Part shown: one piece after another, positions 11,084 to 25,106 of the stretch
How the letters are laid out: each line of letters opens with the position of its first letter
Numbering within the stretch: position 1 is the stretch's first letter
Assembly: GCA_016708825.1 (NCBI GenBank)
Contig: JADJEZ010000004.1
Span: 1 to 64,000, forward strand
DNA length: 64,000 bases
From: Betaproteobacteria bacterium
GTDB lineage: Bacteria; Pseudomonadota; Gammaproteobacteria; Burkholderiales; Usitatibacteraceae
Direction: 5' to 3'
The notes under the pieces: generated by a model
The model's database searches: none
Told to the model about the DNA's origin: nothing
What the model saw: only the letters and a program-made list of their open reading frames with translations
Translations under genes and position numbers: made by a program

Positions 11084-12302
11084 ATGCCGCCCAACGATCC
11101 CCAGTGGGGAAAACGCCCCAACGACGGTCCGCCGGACCTCGACGAGATCCTGAGGAAGCTCAACCAGAAGCTCTCGGGCCTCTTCGCGCGCCGTCCGTCC
11201 GGCCCGTCGGGTCCCATGCCGCCGTCCGGCGGCCCAGCGCGCCTTCTTCGGGGGCTCCATCGCGTTCATCGTCCTGATCGTGGTCGCCGTGTGGCTCGCG
11301 AGCGGCTTCTACATCGTGGATGAGGGCCGCCGCGGCGTGGTCCTGCGCCTGGGCAAGTTCATCGAGACGACGATGCCCGGCCCGCGCTGGCACGTGCCGT
11401 ACCCGGTGGAGTCCGTCGAGGTGGTGAACGTCTCCGGCGTGCGCACGGTCGAGGTGGGCTACCGCGGGACGGCCAAGAACAAGCAGCCCCAGGAGGCCCT
11501 GATGCTCACGGACGACGAGAACATCGTCGACGTGCAGTTCGCCATCCAGTACACGCTCAAGGGCCCGGAGGATTACCTCTTCAACAACCGCAATCCGGAC
11601 GACAACGTGCTCCAGGCCGCCGAGACCGCCATCCGCGAGATCGTGGGCAAGAGCAAGATGGACTTCGTGCTGAGCCAGGGCCGCACCGAGGTCGCCGCGC
11701 GCGTGAAGCTGCTCATGCAGCAGATCCTCGACCGCTACAAGACGGGGATCAACGTCACCACGGTGAACCTGCAGAACGTGCAGCCGCCGGAGCAGGTGCA
11801 GGCCTCCTTCGACGACGCCGTGCGCGCGCAGCAGGACCGCGAGCGTTTCAAGAACGAGGGCCAGGCCTACGCCAACAGCGTCGTGCCGAACGCCCGCGGC
11901 GTGGCCGCGCGCCTCACCGAGGAGGCCGCCGGCTACAAGCAGACGGTCATCGCCACCGCCCAGGGCGAAGGCTCGCGCTTCCGCCAGGTGCTCGTCGAGT
12001 ACGAGAAGGCCCCGCAGGTCACGCGCGAGCGCCTCTACCTCGAGGCGATGCAGCAGATCCTCTCCAACACGAGCAAGGTGATCGTCGACCAGAAGGGCGG
12101 CCAGAACCTGCTCTACCTGCCGCTCGACAAGCTGATGCAGATGACCTCCCAGCAGGGCGCGACGGTTTCCGCGCAGGGCTCGGATGTGCCGCTGCCGCGC
12201 ATGGTCTCCCCGCCGATTCCGCCGCCCCCCGGCGCGCCGGCGTCAGGCGACGCGCGCTGCGCGACGCGCTGCGTTCCCGTGACCGATAAGGTGCGCCGAT
12301 GA
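11084..12302 (+). CDS. hflK: HflK subunit of the HflKC membrane complex (one-base insertion)
   Basis: HflK and HflC form a membrane cage of prohibitin/SPFH type that encloses FtsH. The cytoplasmic N-terminus MPPNDPQWGKRPNDGPPDL is followed by a Pro/Gly-rich stretch. An extra C near 11231 then moves the membrane helix (AFFGGSIAFIVLIVVAVW) into the next frame. The SPFH domain follows (FYIVDEGRRGVVLRLGKF, DRYKTGINVTTVNLQNVQPP). Removing the base gives 405 residues. Its TGA overlaps the hflC ATG. Confidence 0.93.
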
Positions 12303-13175
12303 ACCGCTCCGCCGCCGTCACCCTCGTTGTCATCGCCTCCGCGCTCCTCGTCCTGTCGATGAGCGTCTACACCGTCGACCAGCGCAAGGCCGCCATCAAG
12401 TTCCAGCTGGGCGAGGTCATCTCCATGCAGACCCAGCCGGGCCTGTACTTCATGTGGCCGCTGCTGCAGAACGTGCGCCTCTTCGACACGCGCATCCAGA
12501 CCTACGACACCAAGGACGCCGAGCGCTTCCTCACCAGCGGAGAACAAGAACGTGCTGGTCGATTCCTTCGTGAAATGGCGCGTGATCGACGTGCGCCAGT
12601 ACTACGTGTCGGTGCGCGGCGACTCCGTGGCCGCCGAGGCCCGCATCTCGCAGACGGTGAACGACGCGCTGCGGGCCGAATTCGCCAAGCGGACCGTGCA
12701 CGACGTGGTCTCGGGCGAGCGCGACAAGATCATGGAGACCGTCGCCGACAAGGTCGACAAGGACGTGAAGGGCATCGGCGTCGAGGTCGTGGACGTGCGG
12801 CTGAAGCGCGTGGACCTCGTGCCGGAGATCTCCAGCGACGTCTATCGCCGGATGGAATCGGAACGCAAGCGCGTGGCCAACGAGTTGCGCTCCACGGGTG
12901 CCGCCGAGGGCGAGAAGATCAAGGCCGACGCCGACCGCCAGAAGCAGGTGATCGTGGCGGAGGCCTACCGCGACGCCCAGCGCATCAAGGGCGAGGGCGA
13001 CGCGCAGGCCGCGCGCATCTACGCGGAGGCCTACGGCCGCAATGCAGAGTTCTACAGCTTCTACCGCAGCCTCGAGGCCTACCGCGCAGCCTTGCGCAAC
13101 AAGAGCGACGTGATGGTCCTCGAGCCGAATTCGGAATTCTTCAAGTACCTGAAGAACCCGGGCCGCGGCAAGTAG
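12299..13175 (+). CDS. hflC: HflC subunit of the HflKC membrane complex (one-base insertion)
   Basis: Partner of HflK in regulating FtsH. It has an N-terminal signal-anchor (AAVTLVVIASALLVLSMSVY) and an SPFH domain (TVDQRKAAIKFQLGEVI, FVKWRVIDVRQYY). A coiled C-terminal part follows (ADADRQKQVIVAEAYRDAQR) and ends FFKYLKNPGRGK. An extra G near 12539 (AGCGGAGAAC) breaks the frame between ERFLTS and ENKNVLVDSFVKWR. Corrected length is 291 residues. ATGA overlap with hflK implies coupled translation. Confidence 0.93.
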
Positions 13176-13184
13176 GGCCCCGGG

Positions 13185-13373
13185 GTGGTGACGGAAGTCC
13201 TGTTCGCGGGGTTCGCGCTGATGCTCGTGATCGAAGGAATCCTGCCTTTTCTCGCGCCGAAGCTCTGGCGCGACACCTTCCGCAACCTGATCGAGATGAA
13301 GGACGGCCAGATCCGCTTCGCGGGCCTGGTGTCGATGACCGTGGGCCTCGCCTTGCTGGCGTTCGTGACATGA
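13185..13373 (+). CDS. DUF2065 (YjeT-like) small inner-membrane protein
   Basis: A protein of 62 residues with two hydrophobic helices (EVLFAGFALMLVIEGILPFL and AGLVSMTVGLALLAFVT). Between them lies the DUF2065 signature APKLWRDTFRNL. Two GTG codons (13185 and 13188) can start it. Its function is unknown. The position between hflC and hisZ is conserved in betaproteobacteria, and its TGA overlaps the hisZ ATG. Confidence 0.88.
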   Translation: MVTEVLFAGFALMLVIEGILPFLAPKLWRDTFRNLIEMKDGQIRFAGLVSMTVGLALLAFVT

Positions 13374-14533
13374 GGCGCTGGCTCCTGCCCGAGCACATCG
13401 AGGACATCCTCCCCGACGGGGCGAGGACGGTGGAGCGGCTTCGCCGCACGCTCCTCGACCTCTTCGAGGTGCACGGCTTCGAGATCGTGCAGCCCCCCCT
13501 GCTCGAGTACACGGAGTCGCTCCTGTCGGGCACCGGCCGCGACCTGGACCTCGCCACCTTCCGGCTGGTCGACAGGCTTTCGGGGCGGCAGCTCGGCGTG
13601 CGCGCGGACCACACGCCGCAGGTGGCGCGCATCGACGCGCACCTGCTCAACCGGGAGGGGGTGACGCGCCTCGCCTACTGCGGCAGCGTGCTGCACACGC
13701 TTCCCGCGGGCATGACCACGACGCGCGAGCCCATCCAGATCGGCGCCGAGCTCTACGGCCACGCCGGCCTGGAGGCCGACCTCGAAGTGCTGCGGCTCAT
13801 GTCGCGCGCGCTCGCCGCCGCGGGGCTCGAGCGCCTGCACCTGGACATCGGGCACCCGCGCATCTATCGCGCGCTCACCGAAGGCGCCGGCCTGGGCGCG
13901 GAAGAGGCGGAGACGCTTTTCCACGCCGTGCAGCAGAAGGACGCGCCGGCGGTCCTCGCGATGGGCGCGGCGCTCGGCGAGGAGCGCGCGGAAGCGATCG
14001 CGCGGCTCACCCGCCTGAACGGCGATGCGGCCGTGCTGGACGAGGCGCGCAAGGCGCTGCCGAAAAACCCCGCCATCGCCCGGGCGCTGGACGAACTCGC
14101 GCGCCTCGCGAGGGAAGTGGCCGCGCCCGGCATCGAGGTGAGCTTCGACCTGGCGGAGCTGGGCGGCTTCAACTATGAAAGCGGCGTGGTCTTCGCCGCA
14201 TTCGCGCCGGCCTCGCCCGATGCCCTGGCGCGCGGCGGCCGCTACGACGAGGTGGGGCGCTCCTTCGGGCGGGCCCGGCCCGCCACCGGCTTCACGATGG
14301 ACCTGCGCCGCATCGCCTCTCTCGTCGGCGCCACGCCCCGTCCTCCCGCCGTCCTCGCGCCTTGCGTCGAGGATCCGGCGCTCGACGAGGAGGTGGCGAG
14401 GCTGCGCGCGGCCGGCGAGATCGTGATCGCCGACCTTTCCGGCCACGACGACGCGCGCGCCGAACTGGGCTGCGACCGCATCCTGCAATCGAACGAAGGC
14501 CGCTGGTCGGTCGTTCCCCTGAAAGGCAACTGA
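13370..14533 (+). CDS. hisZ: ATP phosphoribosyltransferase regulatory subunit HisZ
   Basis: HisZ is a catalytically inactive HisRS paralogue that binds short-form HisG and confers histidine feedback on the first step of histidine synthesis. The frame is intact over 387 residues. It keeps a HisRS-like N-terminus (WLLPEHIEDILPDGARTVER) and motif-like segments (FRLVDRLSGRQLGVRADHTP, FNYESGVVFAAFAP, ARGGRYDEVG) but lacks the anticodon-binding domain of HisS. hisG is not in this window. purA starts 1 bp after its stop. Confidence 0.94.
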   Translation: MRRWLLPEHIEDILPDGARTVERLRRTLLDLFEVHGFEIVQPPLLEYTESLLSGTGRDLDLATFRLVDRLSGRQLGVRADHTPQVARIDAHLLNREGVTRLAYCGSVLHTLPAGMTTTREPIQIGAELYGHAGLEADLEVLRLMSRALAAAGLERLHLDIGHPRIYRALTEGAGLGAEEAETLFHAVQQKDAPAVLAMGAALGEERAEAIARLTRLNGDAAVLDEARKALPKNPAIARALDELARLAREVAAPGIEVSFDLAELGGFNYESGVVFAAFAPASPDALARGGRYDEVGRSFGRARPATGFTMDLRRIASLVGATPRPPAVLAPCVEDPALDEEVARLRAAGEIVIADLSGHDDARAELGCDRILQSNEGRWSVVPLKGN

Positions 14534-14534
14534 G

Positions 14535-15963
<1,429 letters not shown>

Positions 15964-16026
15964 AACTGGTGCGTCTACCAATTCCGCCATCTGGGCATGG
16001 CCTGACCTTGGTCAGCCAAGCCCGCA

Positions 16027-16055
16027 ATTTTAGAAGGAAGACCCTTTTTTGTCCA
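16027..16055 (-). promoter_or_regulatory. Sigma-70 promoter for tRNA-Leu(CAG)
   Basis: Minus strand TGGACA (16055-16050), a spacer of exactly 17, then TAAAAT (16032-16027). This places the start of transcription about 24 bases before the tRNA. The -35 overlaps the start codon of the divergent rnr gene. Confidence 0.6.
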
Positions 16056-18352
16056 GAAAAGCCAAGACCCTGCGGCATGCGGATCCCCATCGGGACCGCG
16101 AGGCCGCGAAGTACGAAAACCCCCTGCCCAGCCGCGAGATGATCCTCGAGGTGCTGGCCCGCGAGGGCGTGCCGCTCGCCGAGGACCACCTGGTCTCGCT
16201 CCTGGCGATCGAAGGACACGAGCGCGATTCCTTCGCCCGGCGCCTGTCCGCCATGGAGCGCGAAGGCCAGGTGATGCGCAACCGCCGCGGCGCCATCCTC
16301 GTCGCGGACAAGGCCGGGCTCGTCAAGGGCCGCGTCCAGGGCCACCCCGACGGTTTCGGGTTCCTCAAGCCCGAGGACGGCAGCGAGGATCTCTTTCTCG
16401 GCCCCAAGCAGATGCACAAGGCGCTGCACGGCGACACGGTGCTCGCGCGCGTGACCGGCCTGGACCGGCGCGGCCGCCGCGAGGGCTCCATCGTGGAGGT
16501 GCTCACGCGCTCCCACCGGAAGGTCGTCGGACGCCTGTTCGTCGAGCAGGGCGTGATGTTCATCGTCGCGGAGGACAAGCGGATCGCCCAGGACTTCCTC
16601 GTGCCGCCCGACGGCGCGAACGGGGCGAAGCACGGGCAGGTCGTGGAAGCCGAGATCGTCCAGCAGCCCTCGCCCCACGCGGAGCCCATCGCGCGCGTGG
16701 TGGAGATCCTCGGCAACTATGCCGATCCCGGCATGGAGATCGAGATCGCGCTGAGGAAGCACGATCTCCCGACCGAGTTCTCCGCGGAGTCGGAAAAGCA
16801 GGCCGCGAAGTATGGCGACAAGGTGCTCGCGAAGGACATCAAGGGCCGCAAGGACCTGCGCGCCCTCCCGTTCGTCACCATCGACGGGGAGACGGCCAAG
16901 GACTTCGACGACGCCGTCTGTTGCGAGCCGCTCGCCAAGGGCAAGGGCTGGAAGGTCTGGGTGGCGATCGCCGACGTGAGCCACTACGTGCGGCCCGGCG
17001 ATGCGCTGGACCGCGATTCGCGGGAGCGCGGCAATTCCGTCTACTTCCCGCGCCGCGTGATCCCGATGCTGCCCGAGGCGCTCTCGAACGAGCTGTGCTC
17101 GCTCAAGCCCGAGGTGGACCGCCTCACGATGGTGTGCGAGATGGAGATCTCGACGGGCGGCGTGGTGCGCCACTACGGCTTCTACTCCGGCGTCATCCAT
17201 TCGCACGCGCGCCTGACCTACACGCGGGTGGCGGCGGTGCTCTCCGGAGCGCGGGCCGAGCCGCCGGTCGACAAGGCGCTCGTCGCCGGGCTGAAGGATC
17301 TTCACGCCGTGTTCAGCGCGCTGCTGGGAGCGCGCGCCAAGCGCGGGGCGATCGACTTCGACTCCGTGGAGACGCAGATGATCTTCGACGACCACGGCAA
17401 GATCGAACGCATCGTCCGCGTCGAGCGCAACGACGCCCACCGCCTGATCGAGGAGTGCATGCTCGCGGCGAACGTCTGCGCGTCCGATTTTCTCCTGCAG
17501 AACAACCAGCCCGCGCTCTACCGCATCCACGAGGGGCCCACGCCCGAGAAGCTCGAGGCCCTGCGCTCCATGCTCAAGGACTTCGGGCTCTCGCTCGGCG
17601 GCGGCGACGAGCCCCACGCGCGGGACTACGCCCAGCTCCTCGCGAAGGTGAAGGACAAGCCCTTCGCGGGGCTTCTGCAGACCGTGATGCTGCGCTCGCT
17701 GCGCCAGGCGGTCTACAGCCCGGAGAATGTCGGGCACTTCGGCCTCGCCTACGAGGGCTACACGCACTTCACCTCGCCCATCCGGCGCTACCCCGACCTG
17801 GTGGTGCACCGGGCGATCAAGGCGGTCCTGGGCGGCGCGCGCCTCGACGCCGTGGACTGGAGCGCCCTGGGCGTGCACTGCTCGGAGACCGAGCGCCGGG
17901 CGGACGACGCCACGCGCGACGTCGAGAGCTGGCTCAAGTGCTACTTCATGCAGGACCACGTCGGCGACGAGTTCGAGGGCACGGTGAGCGGGGTGACCGG
18001 GTTCGGGCTCTTCGTCACGCTCGACGAGCTCTTCATCGACGGGCTCGTCCACATTTCCGACCTGGGGGCCGACTACTACCAGTACGACCAGCAGCGCCAC
18101 CTGCTGCGCGGCGAGCGCACGGGCGTGCGCTACCAGCTCGGCGCCCGCGTGAAGGTGCGCGTGGTGCGGGTGGACATCGAGACCACCAAGATCGACTTCG
18201 TCCTCGTCGATGCCGCGGGCCGCAGCCCCTCCGCCGAAGGCGAAATGCCCCACGCGGTTCCGGTGGCGGTGGCGAAGAAGCCGCGCGACCAGGACAAGAA
18301 GCACGCGAAGCTCGACACGCGTCTCTCCGACGGCAGGAAGAAGCGGAAGTAG
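16049..18352 (+). CDS. rnr: Ribonuclease R
   Basis: A 3'-5' exoribonuclease that degrades structured RNA. The frame is intact over 767 residues. It starts with TTG 16049, chosen because AGAAGGAAG ends 8 bases upstream and the N-terminus fits. Domain order: N-terminal winged helix (MILEVLAREGVPLAEDHLV); cold-shock OB folds (GRVQGHPDGFGFLKPEDG); RNB catalytic domain with GETAKDFDDAVCCEP, whose Asp residues bind Mg; C-terminal S1 domain (FEGTVSGVTGFGLFVTLDE); and a basic tail. rlmB follows 1 bp after its stop. Confidence 0.96.
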   Translation: MSRKAKTLRHADPHRDREAAKYENPLPSREMILEVLAREGVPLAEDHLVSLLAIEGHERDSFARRLSAMEREGQVMRNRRGAILVADKAGLVKGRVQGHPDGFGFLKPEDGSEDLFLGPKQMHKALHGDTVLARVTGLDRRGRREGSIVEVLTRSHRKVVGRLFVEQGVMFIVAEDKRIAQDFLVPPDGANGAKHGQVVEAEIVQQPSPHAEPIARVVEILGNYADPGMEIEIALRKHDLPTEFSAESEKQAAKYGDKVLAKDIKGRKDLRALPFVTIDGETAKDFDDAVCCEPLAKGKGWKVWVAIADVSHYVRPGDALDRDSRERGNSVYFPRRVIPMLPEALSNELCSLKPEVDRLTMVCEMEISTGGVVRHYGFYSGVIHSHARLTYTRVAAVLSGARAEPPVDKALVAGLKDLHAVFSALLGARAKRGAIDFDSVETQMIFDDHGKIERIVRVERNDAHRLIEECMLAANVCASDFLLQNNQPALYRIHEGPTPEKLEALRSMLKDFGLSLGGGDEPHARDYAQLLAKVKDKPFAGLLQTVMLRSLRQAVYSPENVGHFGLAYEGYTHFTSPIRRYPDLVVHRAIKAVLGGARLDAVDWSALGVHCSETERRADDATRDVESWLKCYFMQDHVGDEFEGTVSGVTGFGLFVTLDELFIDGLVHISDLGADYYQYDQQRHLLRGERTGVRYQLGARVKVRVVRVDIETTKIDFVLVDAAGRSPSAEGEMPHAVPVAVAKKPRDQDKKHAKLDTRLSDGRKKRK

Positions 18353-18353
18353 G

Positions 18354-18921
18354 ATGGCGATGAAGACGCTGGCGGGATTCCACGCGGTGCGGGGGCGCCT
18401 GAAGCAGAAGGCGGATTCGGTGCGCGAGATCTACGTGGACGCGCAACGGTCGGACGCGCGCATGAAGGACCTCAGGACGCTCGCCGACAAGCTCGGCGTG
18501 CGCTTGATGGCGGTGGACGCGAAGCGCCTGGACGGCATGGCGGGAGGCGCGCGCCACCAGGGCGTGGAAGGACCGCAGCTGCGGGCTCACCACCGCGGCG
18601 ATCAAGGTCGCTTCCGGCGCAGCCGAGACCGTGCCCTACGTCGTGGTCACGAACCTGGCGCGGACGATGCGCGAGCTCAAGGAGCGGAGCATCTGGATGG
18701 TGGGCACGGCGGACGACGCCCCGCGGACGCTGTGGGAGGCGAAGCTCGACGGCGCTCTCGGTCTCGTCCTGGGCGCCGAAGGCGAGGGCCTGCGACGCCT
18801 GACCCGCGATTCCTGCGACCACCTGGTCTCCATCCCGATGATGGGGTCGGTGGAGAGCCTGAACGTTTCGGTGGCGAGCGGTGTCTGTCTCTTCGAGGCC
18901 CGCCGCCGCCGCATGCAATGA
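18354..18921 (+). pseudogene. rlmB: 23S rRNA Gm2251 2'-O-methyltransferase RlmB, internal deletion
   Basis: The N-terminal substrate-binding domain (TLAGFHAVRGRLKQKADSV, then GARHQGV) and the C-terminal SpoU part (KDRSCGLTTAAIKVASGAAE to GSVESLNVSVASGVCLFEA) are well conserved. At 18564-18568 they are joined directly in different frames. Compared with E. coli RlmB about 56 residues are missing, including the SpoU motif 1 segment (LDGVTDPHNLGACLRSA in E. coli) with the catalytic Asn and Arg. That is about 170 bases lost, unlike the one-base indels elsewhere. It may be a real inactivating deletion or an assembly gap. Position after rnr is standard. Confidence 0.85.
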
Positions 18922-18996
18922 AGCAGCGAGGCCCCGGGTCGCGCTTCGCGAACCTCGCCCCGCCGATTTCCGCCCCATGATCCCAGGAGCTTCCCG

Positions 18997-21706
<2,710 letters not shown>

Positions 21707-21762
21707 CGCCGGGGAAATAGGGGACGTTCCCCATTTTCCCGTTCCCCGGGGAAGGTGAGGTC
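21707..21762. terminator. Hairpin sequence between convergent genes
   Basis: The 56-bp gap between the M16 gene and the convergent FG-GAP gene contains GGGGACGTTCCCC (about 21718-21730) and a wider CGGGGAA/TTCCCCG repeat. It probably stops transcription from both sides, but no long T-run is present. Confidence 0.4.
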
Positions 21763-24700
21763 CTAGCGCCGGGGCACGATCTCCCAGGCCGGATCGACCT
21801 GGGAGATGAAGTCCGTGCCGAGGAGCGTCGTGCCGTCCAGGTACCAGACGAAGACCACGCCCGCCGTCGCGCTGCGGAAGAGGAGGTCGGGCTTGCCGTC
21901 GCCGTTCCAGTCCGCGGCCTGCACTACCTCCCAGACCGGGTCGATCAGGTACATCGCCGGCGAGGTCGTTCCGAGGCTCAGCGCGCCGCCCGTGAACTGC
22001 GTGTACCACGCGAATCCCACGCCTGAAGCCGAGTCGCGGAAAAGCAGATCCGGCTGGCCGTCTGCATTGAAGTCCGCCACGGCCTCCACCTTCCACGCGG
22101 CGCTGATCGTGAAAGAACCTGCGAGCCGACGGGGGTGCCGTTGTCGAGGAACCAGGCGAAGGCGAGCCCCGAGGTGGTGTTGCGCATGAGGAGGTCGGGC
22201 TTTCCGTCGGCGTTGAAGTCCGCCACACCCTGGATCACCCATTCCAGCGGCAGGGTAAAGAGAATGGCGTCGGACTGGTACACGCCATTGGCGAGGTACC
22301 AGAGTACGTAGGTGCCGCTGGTCGCGTCGCGCAGCACGATGTCCATGTGGCCGTCGCCATTGAAGTCGGCGATGCCCTGGACCTTCCAGGACGGGCCGAA
22401 GGTGGCGAGCGGGGCGCCGGAGATGGGCACGGGCCCGTCCATGTGCCAGATGTAGGTCTCGCCGCTCGCGATGTTCTGCCACAGGATGTCGGGCTTGCCG
22501 TCGGCGTTGAAGTCGTTTGCTGCCACGCTGACCGGCGAATCGAGTGCGAGCGCAATGAGAGCACTGGTCGACTCCGGAAGGGCGAAGCAACTGGAAAGGG
22601 CGAACGCGATTTTCCCGCCGGGAGAGTAGCGAATGCGCTTCACGGCTTCACCGCCGCAGCCGCCGGGGGCAGGGGCCAGGCCTGGTCGAGCGCGTGCGAG
22701 GTGCCGTCGAATACCTGGAGCTGCGTGCCGTTCGAGGCGAGCAGCTTCGCGCCGTCCGGGCGGAAATCCGCGGAGGCGGAGCGCGCCACGTTCCAGGCCC
22801 CGAGGTTCGTTGAAAAGTCCGCGGCGCTGAGATCGTAGAGCCTGTACGAAGCGCATCGATGTTGCCGTTACTCGTCACGAACACGGCCCGTGTGCGGTCC
22901 GGAGACAGGTCAAGGTCCAGGCCGCCGCCACCGAGGTTCGTCGAGCGCTGCTGTTCGGTGAACGAAGGTGGAGGGTTCGTACCCGTATCGCACGAGGGGC
23001 GCGGGCAAGCTTTCCTCATCGCTCTGGAAGAGCCTTCGCGCAACGGCATCGTACTGAAGCAGTCCTCCCTTCGCGGCAAGCTGCCCGGTGCCAAGCCGTG
23101 CGCCGCTCGCGGCATCGAGCACTGCGACCCGGTCGCCGGGGTCGAGCGAACCCGGCACACGGAATACGACGAAGACCTGGCCCGGCGCACCCTCGACGAT
23201 TCCGGAGACTTCGCCTTCGATCTCGATATAGCTGGCTGTTCCCGCGACCGGATCGACCCTGGCAACGCGCATTGCATCGAGCCTGGCGAAGTGAATGGAC
23301 GAACCGTTCAATCTCGACAGGCGTTGCGGCGAGGCCGACAGGGGCACCGATCCGATGACGGTACCCGTGCGGGCGTCGAGGCTCACGACGCGGTTCGAGC
23401 CACTCGCAGCCAGGACGACGCGCCCGTGGCATGCGGGGACGATGTCGTTCACGGGCTCCACGGGGAGACGAACCGGCGTCTGCGCGGGCAGCGCTCCCGG
23501 GTCCTCGGTCGAACAGGTAAAGGCGAGACCCGTGGCCGGGACAGCGGGAGGCGACGAAGGCGGCGTCGGATTGCCCAGCGCGACCATGTCCACGACCGAG
23601 TAGTAGCCCGCGGAGTCGCAGGGATAGGTGGAATAGGCGAATCGCCCCGAGGGCGAGTACTTGGCGCGCTGTGGTCCCACGTGCCCGGTGTAGGAGCACA
23701 CGGGATCGTCGGACGAATCCATCGGCCAGGACCTTTCGACGACATGCCTGCCCGCATCGAATTCGATGAGGCTGTCGTAGGAGGTGGCGATCACCTTCAG
23801 TCCGTCGTGACGGAAACCCACCGCGCGAGGGTAAGGCCCCGTTTTCCAGCGCCCGCGGCGTGAATCGAGGTTGGAAGCGACGAGATCGTGTATCGCGTAA
23901 TCGGACCCATTGCCCGAACCATCGGCGAACGCGAGGCGCGAGCCGTCGGGAGACAGGGAGAGGTCCGAACCTCCCCCGCCAGCGTTCCAGCGATACTGAT
24001 CGAGCGCGAACGTGCGAGAGGCCGGCGCGTAGGAGAGCCGTGAAAGACTGCTGGGCGAGAGGTTCGTGCTTCCGAGGAACAACCGGTTCCCGGCCGGGTC
24101 GTAGTCGATGAGGCCACCATGCTGCGGCAGCTCGCGGTCCGCCAGGACCGTCATCGTCGCGAGGTCCAGGACGGCCACCCAGGTGTCGAAATAGGGATTG
24201 GACGTCGGCGAGTGCAGGATCATCGCCTCCCCGGGCTCTCCCGGTGCGATGTCGCGGATCGTTCCACTCACGGAGGCGTAGGCAGTCGCGCCGGTGGCGA
24301 GGTCGACTCGGGCGACCTGGCTCGCGCCCACGGCGACGAGCAACATCGTCGTCCCGGGAACGGCGCGCATTCGCCGCGGCTCGCTGGACAGGGGTGCGGA
24401 TCCCACGACGGTCCGTGTCCGCAAGTCGATCACCTGGAGCCGGTTTACCGCCTTGTTGCCCATGACGATCTTCGCGCCGCATGCGGGCACTGCATCGCCC
24501 ATAGGGCCCACGAAGATCCGCTCGAGCTGTTGCGCGGGGAAGCCGCTCGTGTCCTCGAACACGCAGAAGAGAGAAACCGCTTGCCAGGCCGGCGGCGTGC
24601 CAGCCGTGACCGACACGCTCTTCGTCGGGTTGAAGTAGCCTCCCTCGGGCGGGAGGAAGTACGCGGAGATCGCTTCGGTTCCCACGCCGCTTGCGATCAC

Positions 24701-24946
24701 GGTGCCGCCGGCGACGACCGAAAGGATGCTTCCGGTCGTGACGTTCCAGTTGGCCTCCTGCGTCACGTCCGTGGTGGTCGCGTCGGACCAGTGCGCGATC
24801 ACCGTGTACTGGACGGACGTCGAGTTCTGGAGGTCGATCGTGGACGGGCCTTCGATCGTGACGGACGTGACGGTGGCGGCGGATGCGCCGAGCGCCGCGC
24901 ACAGCGCGAATGCGCTGGCGATGGCTCGAAGAGGTCTAGAAAGCAT
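21763..24946 (-). CDS. Exported Ig-like / beta-propeller / FG-GAP repeat protein (four indels)
   Basis: Signal peptide (LRAIASAFALCAALGASAA), then a Big-type Ig domain (VTSVTIEGPSTIDLQNSTSV). Two homologous beta-propeller halves follow. Each begins with Cys-containing pairs (LFCVFEDTS and VPACGAKIVMGN; AFTCSTEDPG and VPACHGRVVLAA) and includes a 'GSAPLSSEPRRM / GSVPLSASPQRL' step. The C-terminus has five FG-GAP repeats (DFNADGKPDILWQNIASGET, DWNGDGKPDLLFRSATAG). Frames break near 22930 (+1), 22852 (-1), 22640 (-1) and 22115 (-1). With these repaired the protein has about 1,061 residues. It is probably secreted or on the surface; no enzymatic motif and no anchor signal are seen. Confidence 0.78.
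21773..22514. repeat. FG-GAP cassette, copy 1 (direct repeat of 25117-25858)
   Basis: About 740 bp nearly identical to the 3' end of the neighbouring NHL gene and in the same orientation. It encodes five FG-GAP repeats. Here a run of four A in copy 2 (GTGAAAAGAACC) has only three A (about 22110), which breaks the frame. Similarity ends abruptly at the first FG-GAP repeat. Confidence 0.9.
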
Positions 24947-25047
24947 TGCTGGGCTCCATGAGGCTCGGCCCCTTCGGGGAGTCGGGCTTTCCCTGCGGAT
25001 GTTAGCAGATCACTCGGATTTCCGCCCGAGGAATGCGAACCTTCACT

Positions 25048-25070
25048 GCGGAGGCAGCGTCACGGAACCC
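25048..25070 (-). repeat. Relic of a module tail (VTLPPQ-stop) between two genes
   Basis: On the minus strand, TGACGCTGCCTCCGCAGT here matches the last codons of the giant Calx-beta gene at 28187-28206 (SVTLPPQ then stop), although no gene is open at this place. It lies about 40 bases after the stop of the NHL gene and looks like what remains when a C-terminal module was replaced. Confidence 0.5.
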
Positions 25071-25106
25071 ATCACGCCGCGTCATGGCCGCGGGCGGGCG
25101 AAGCTC

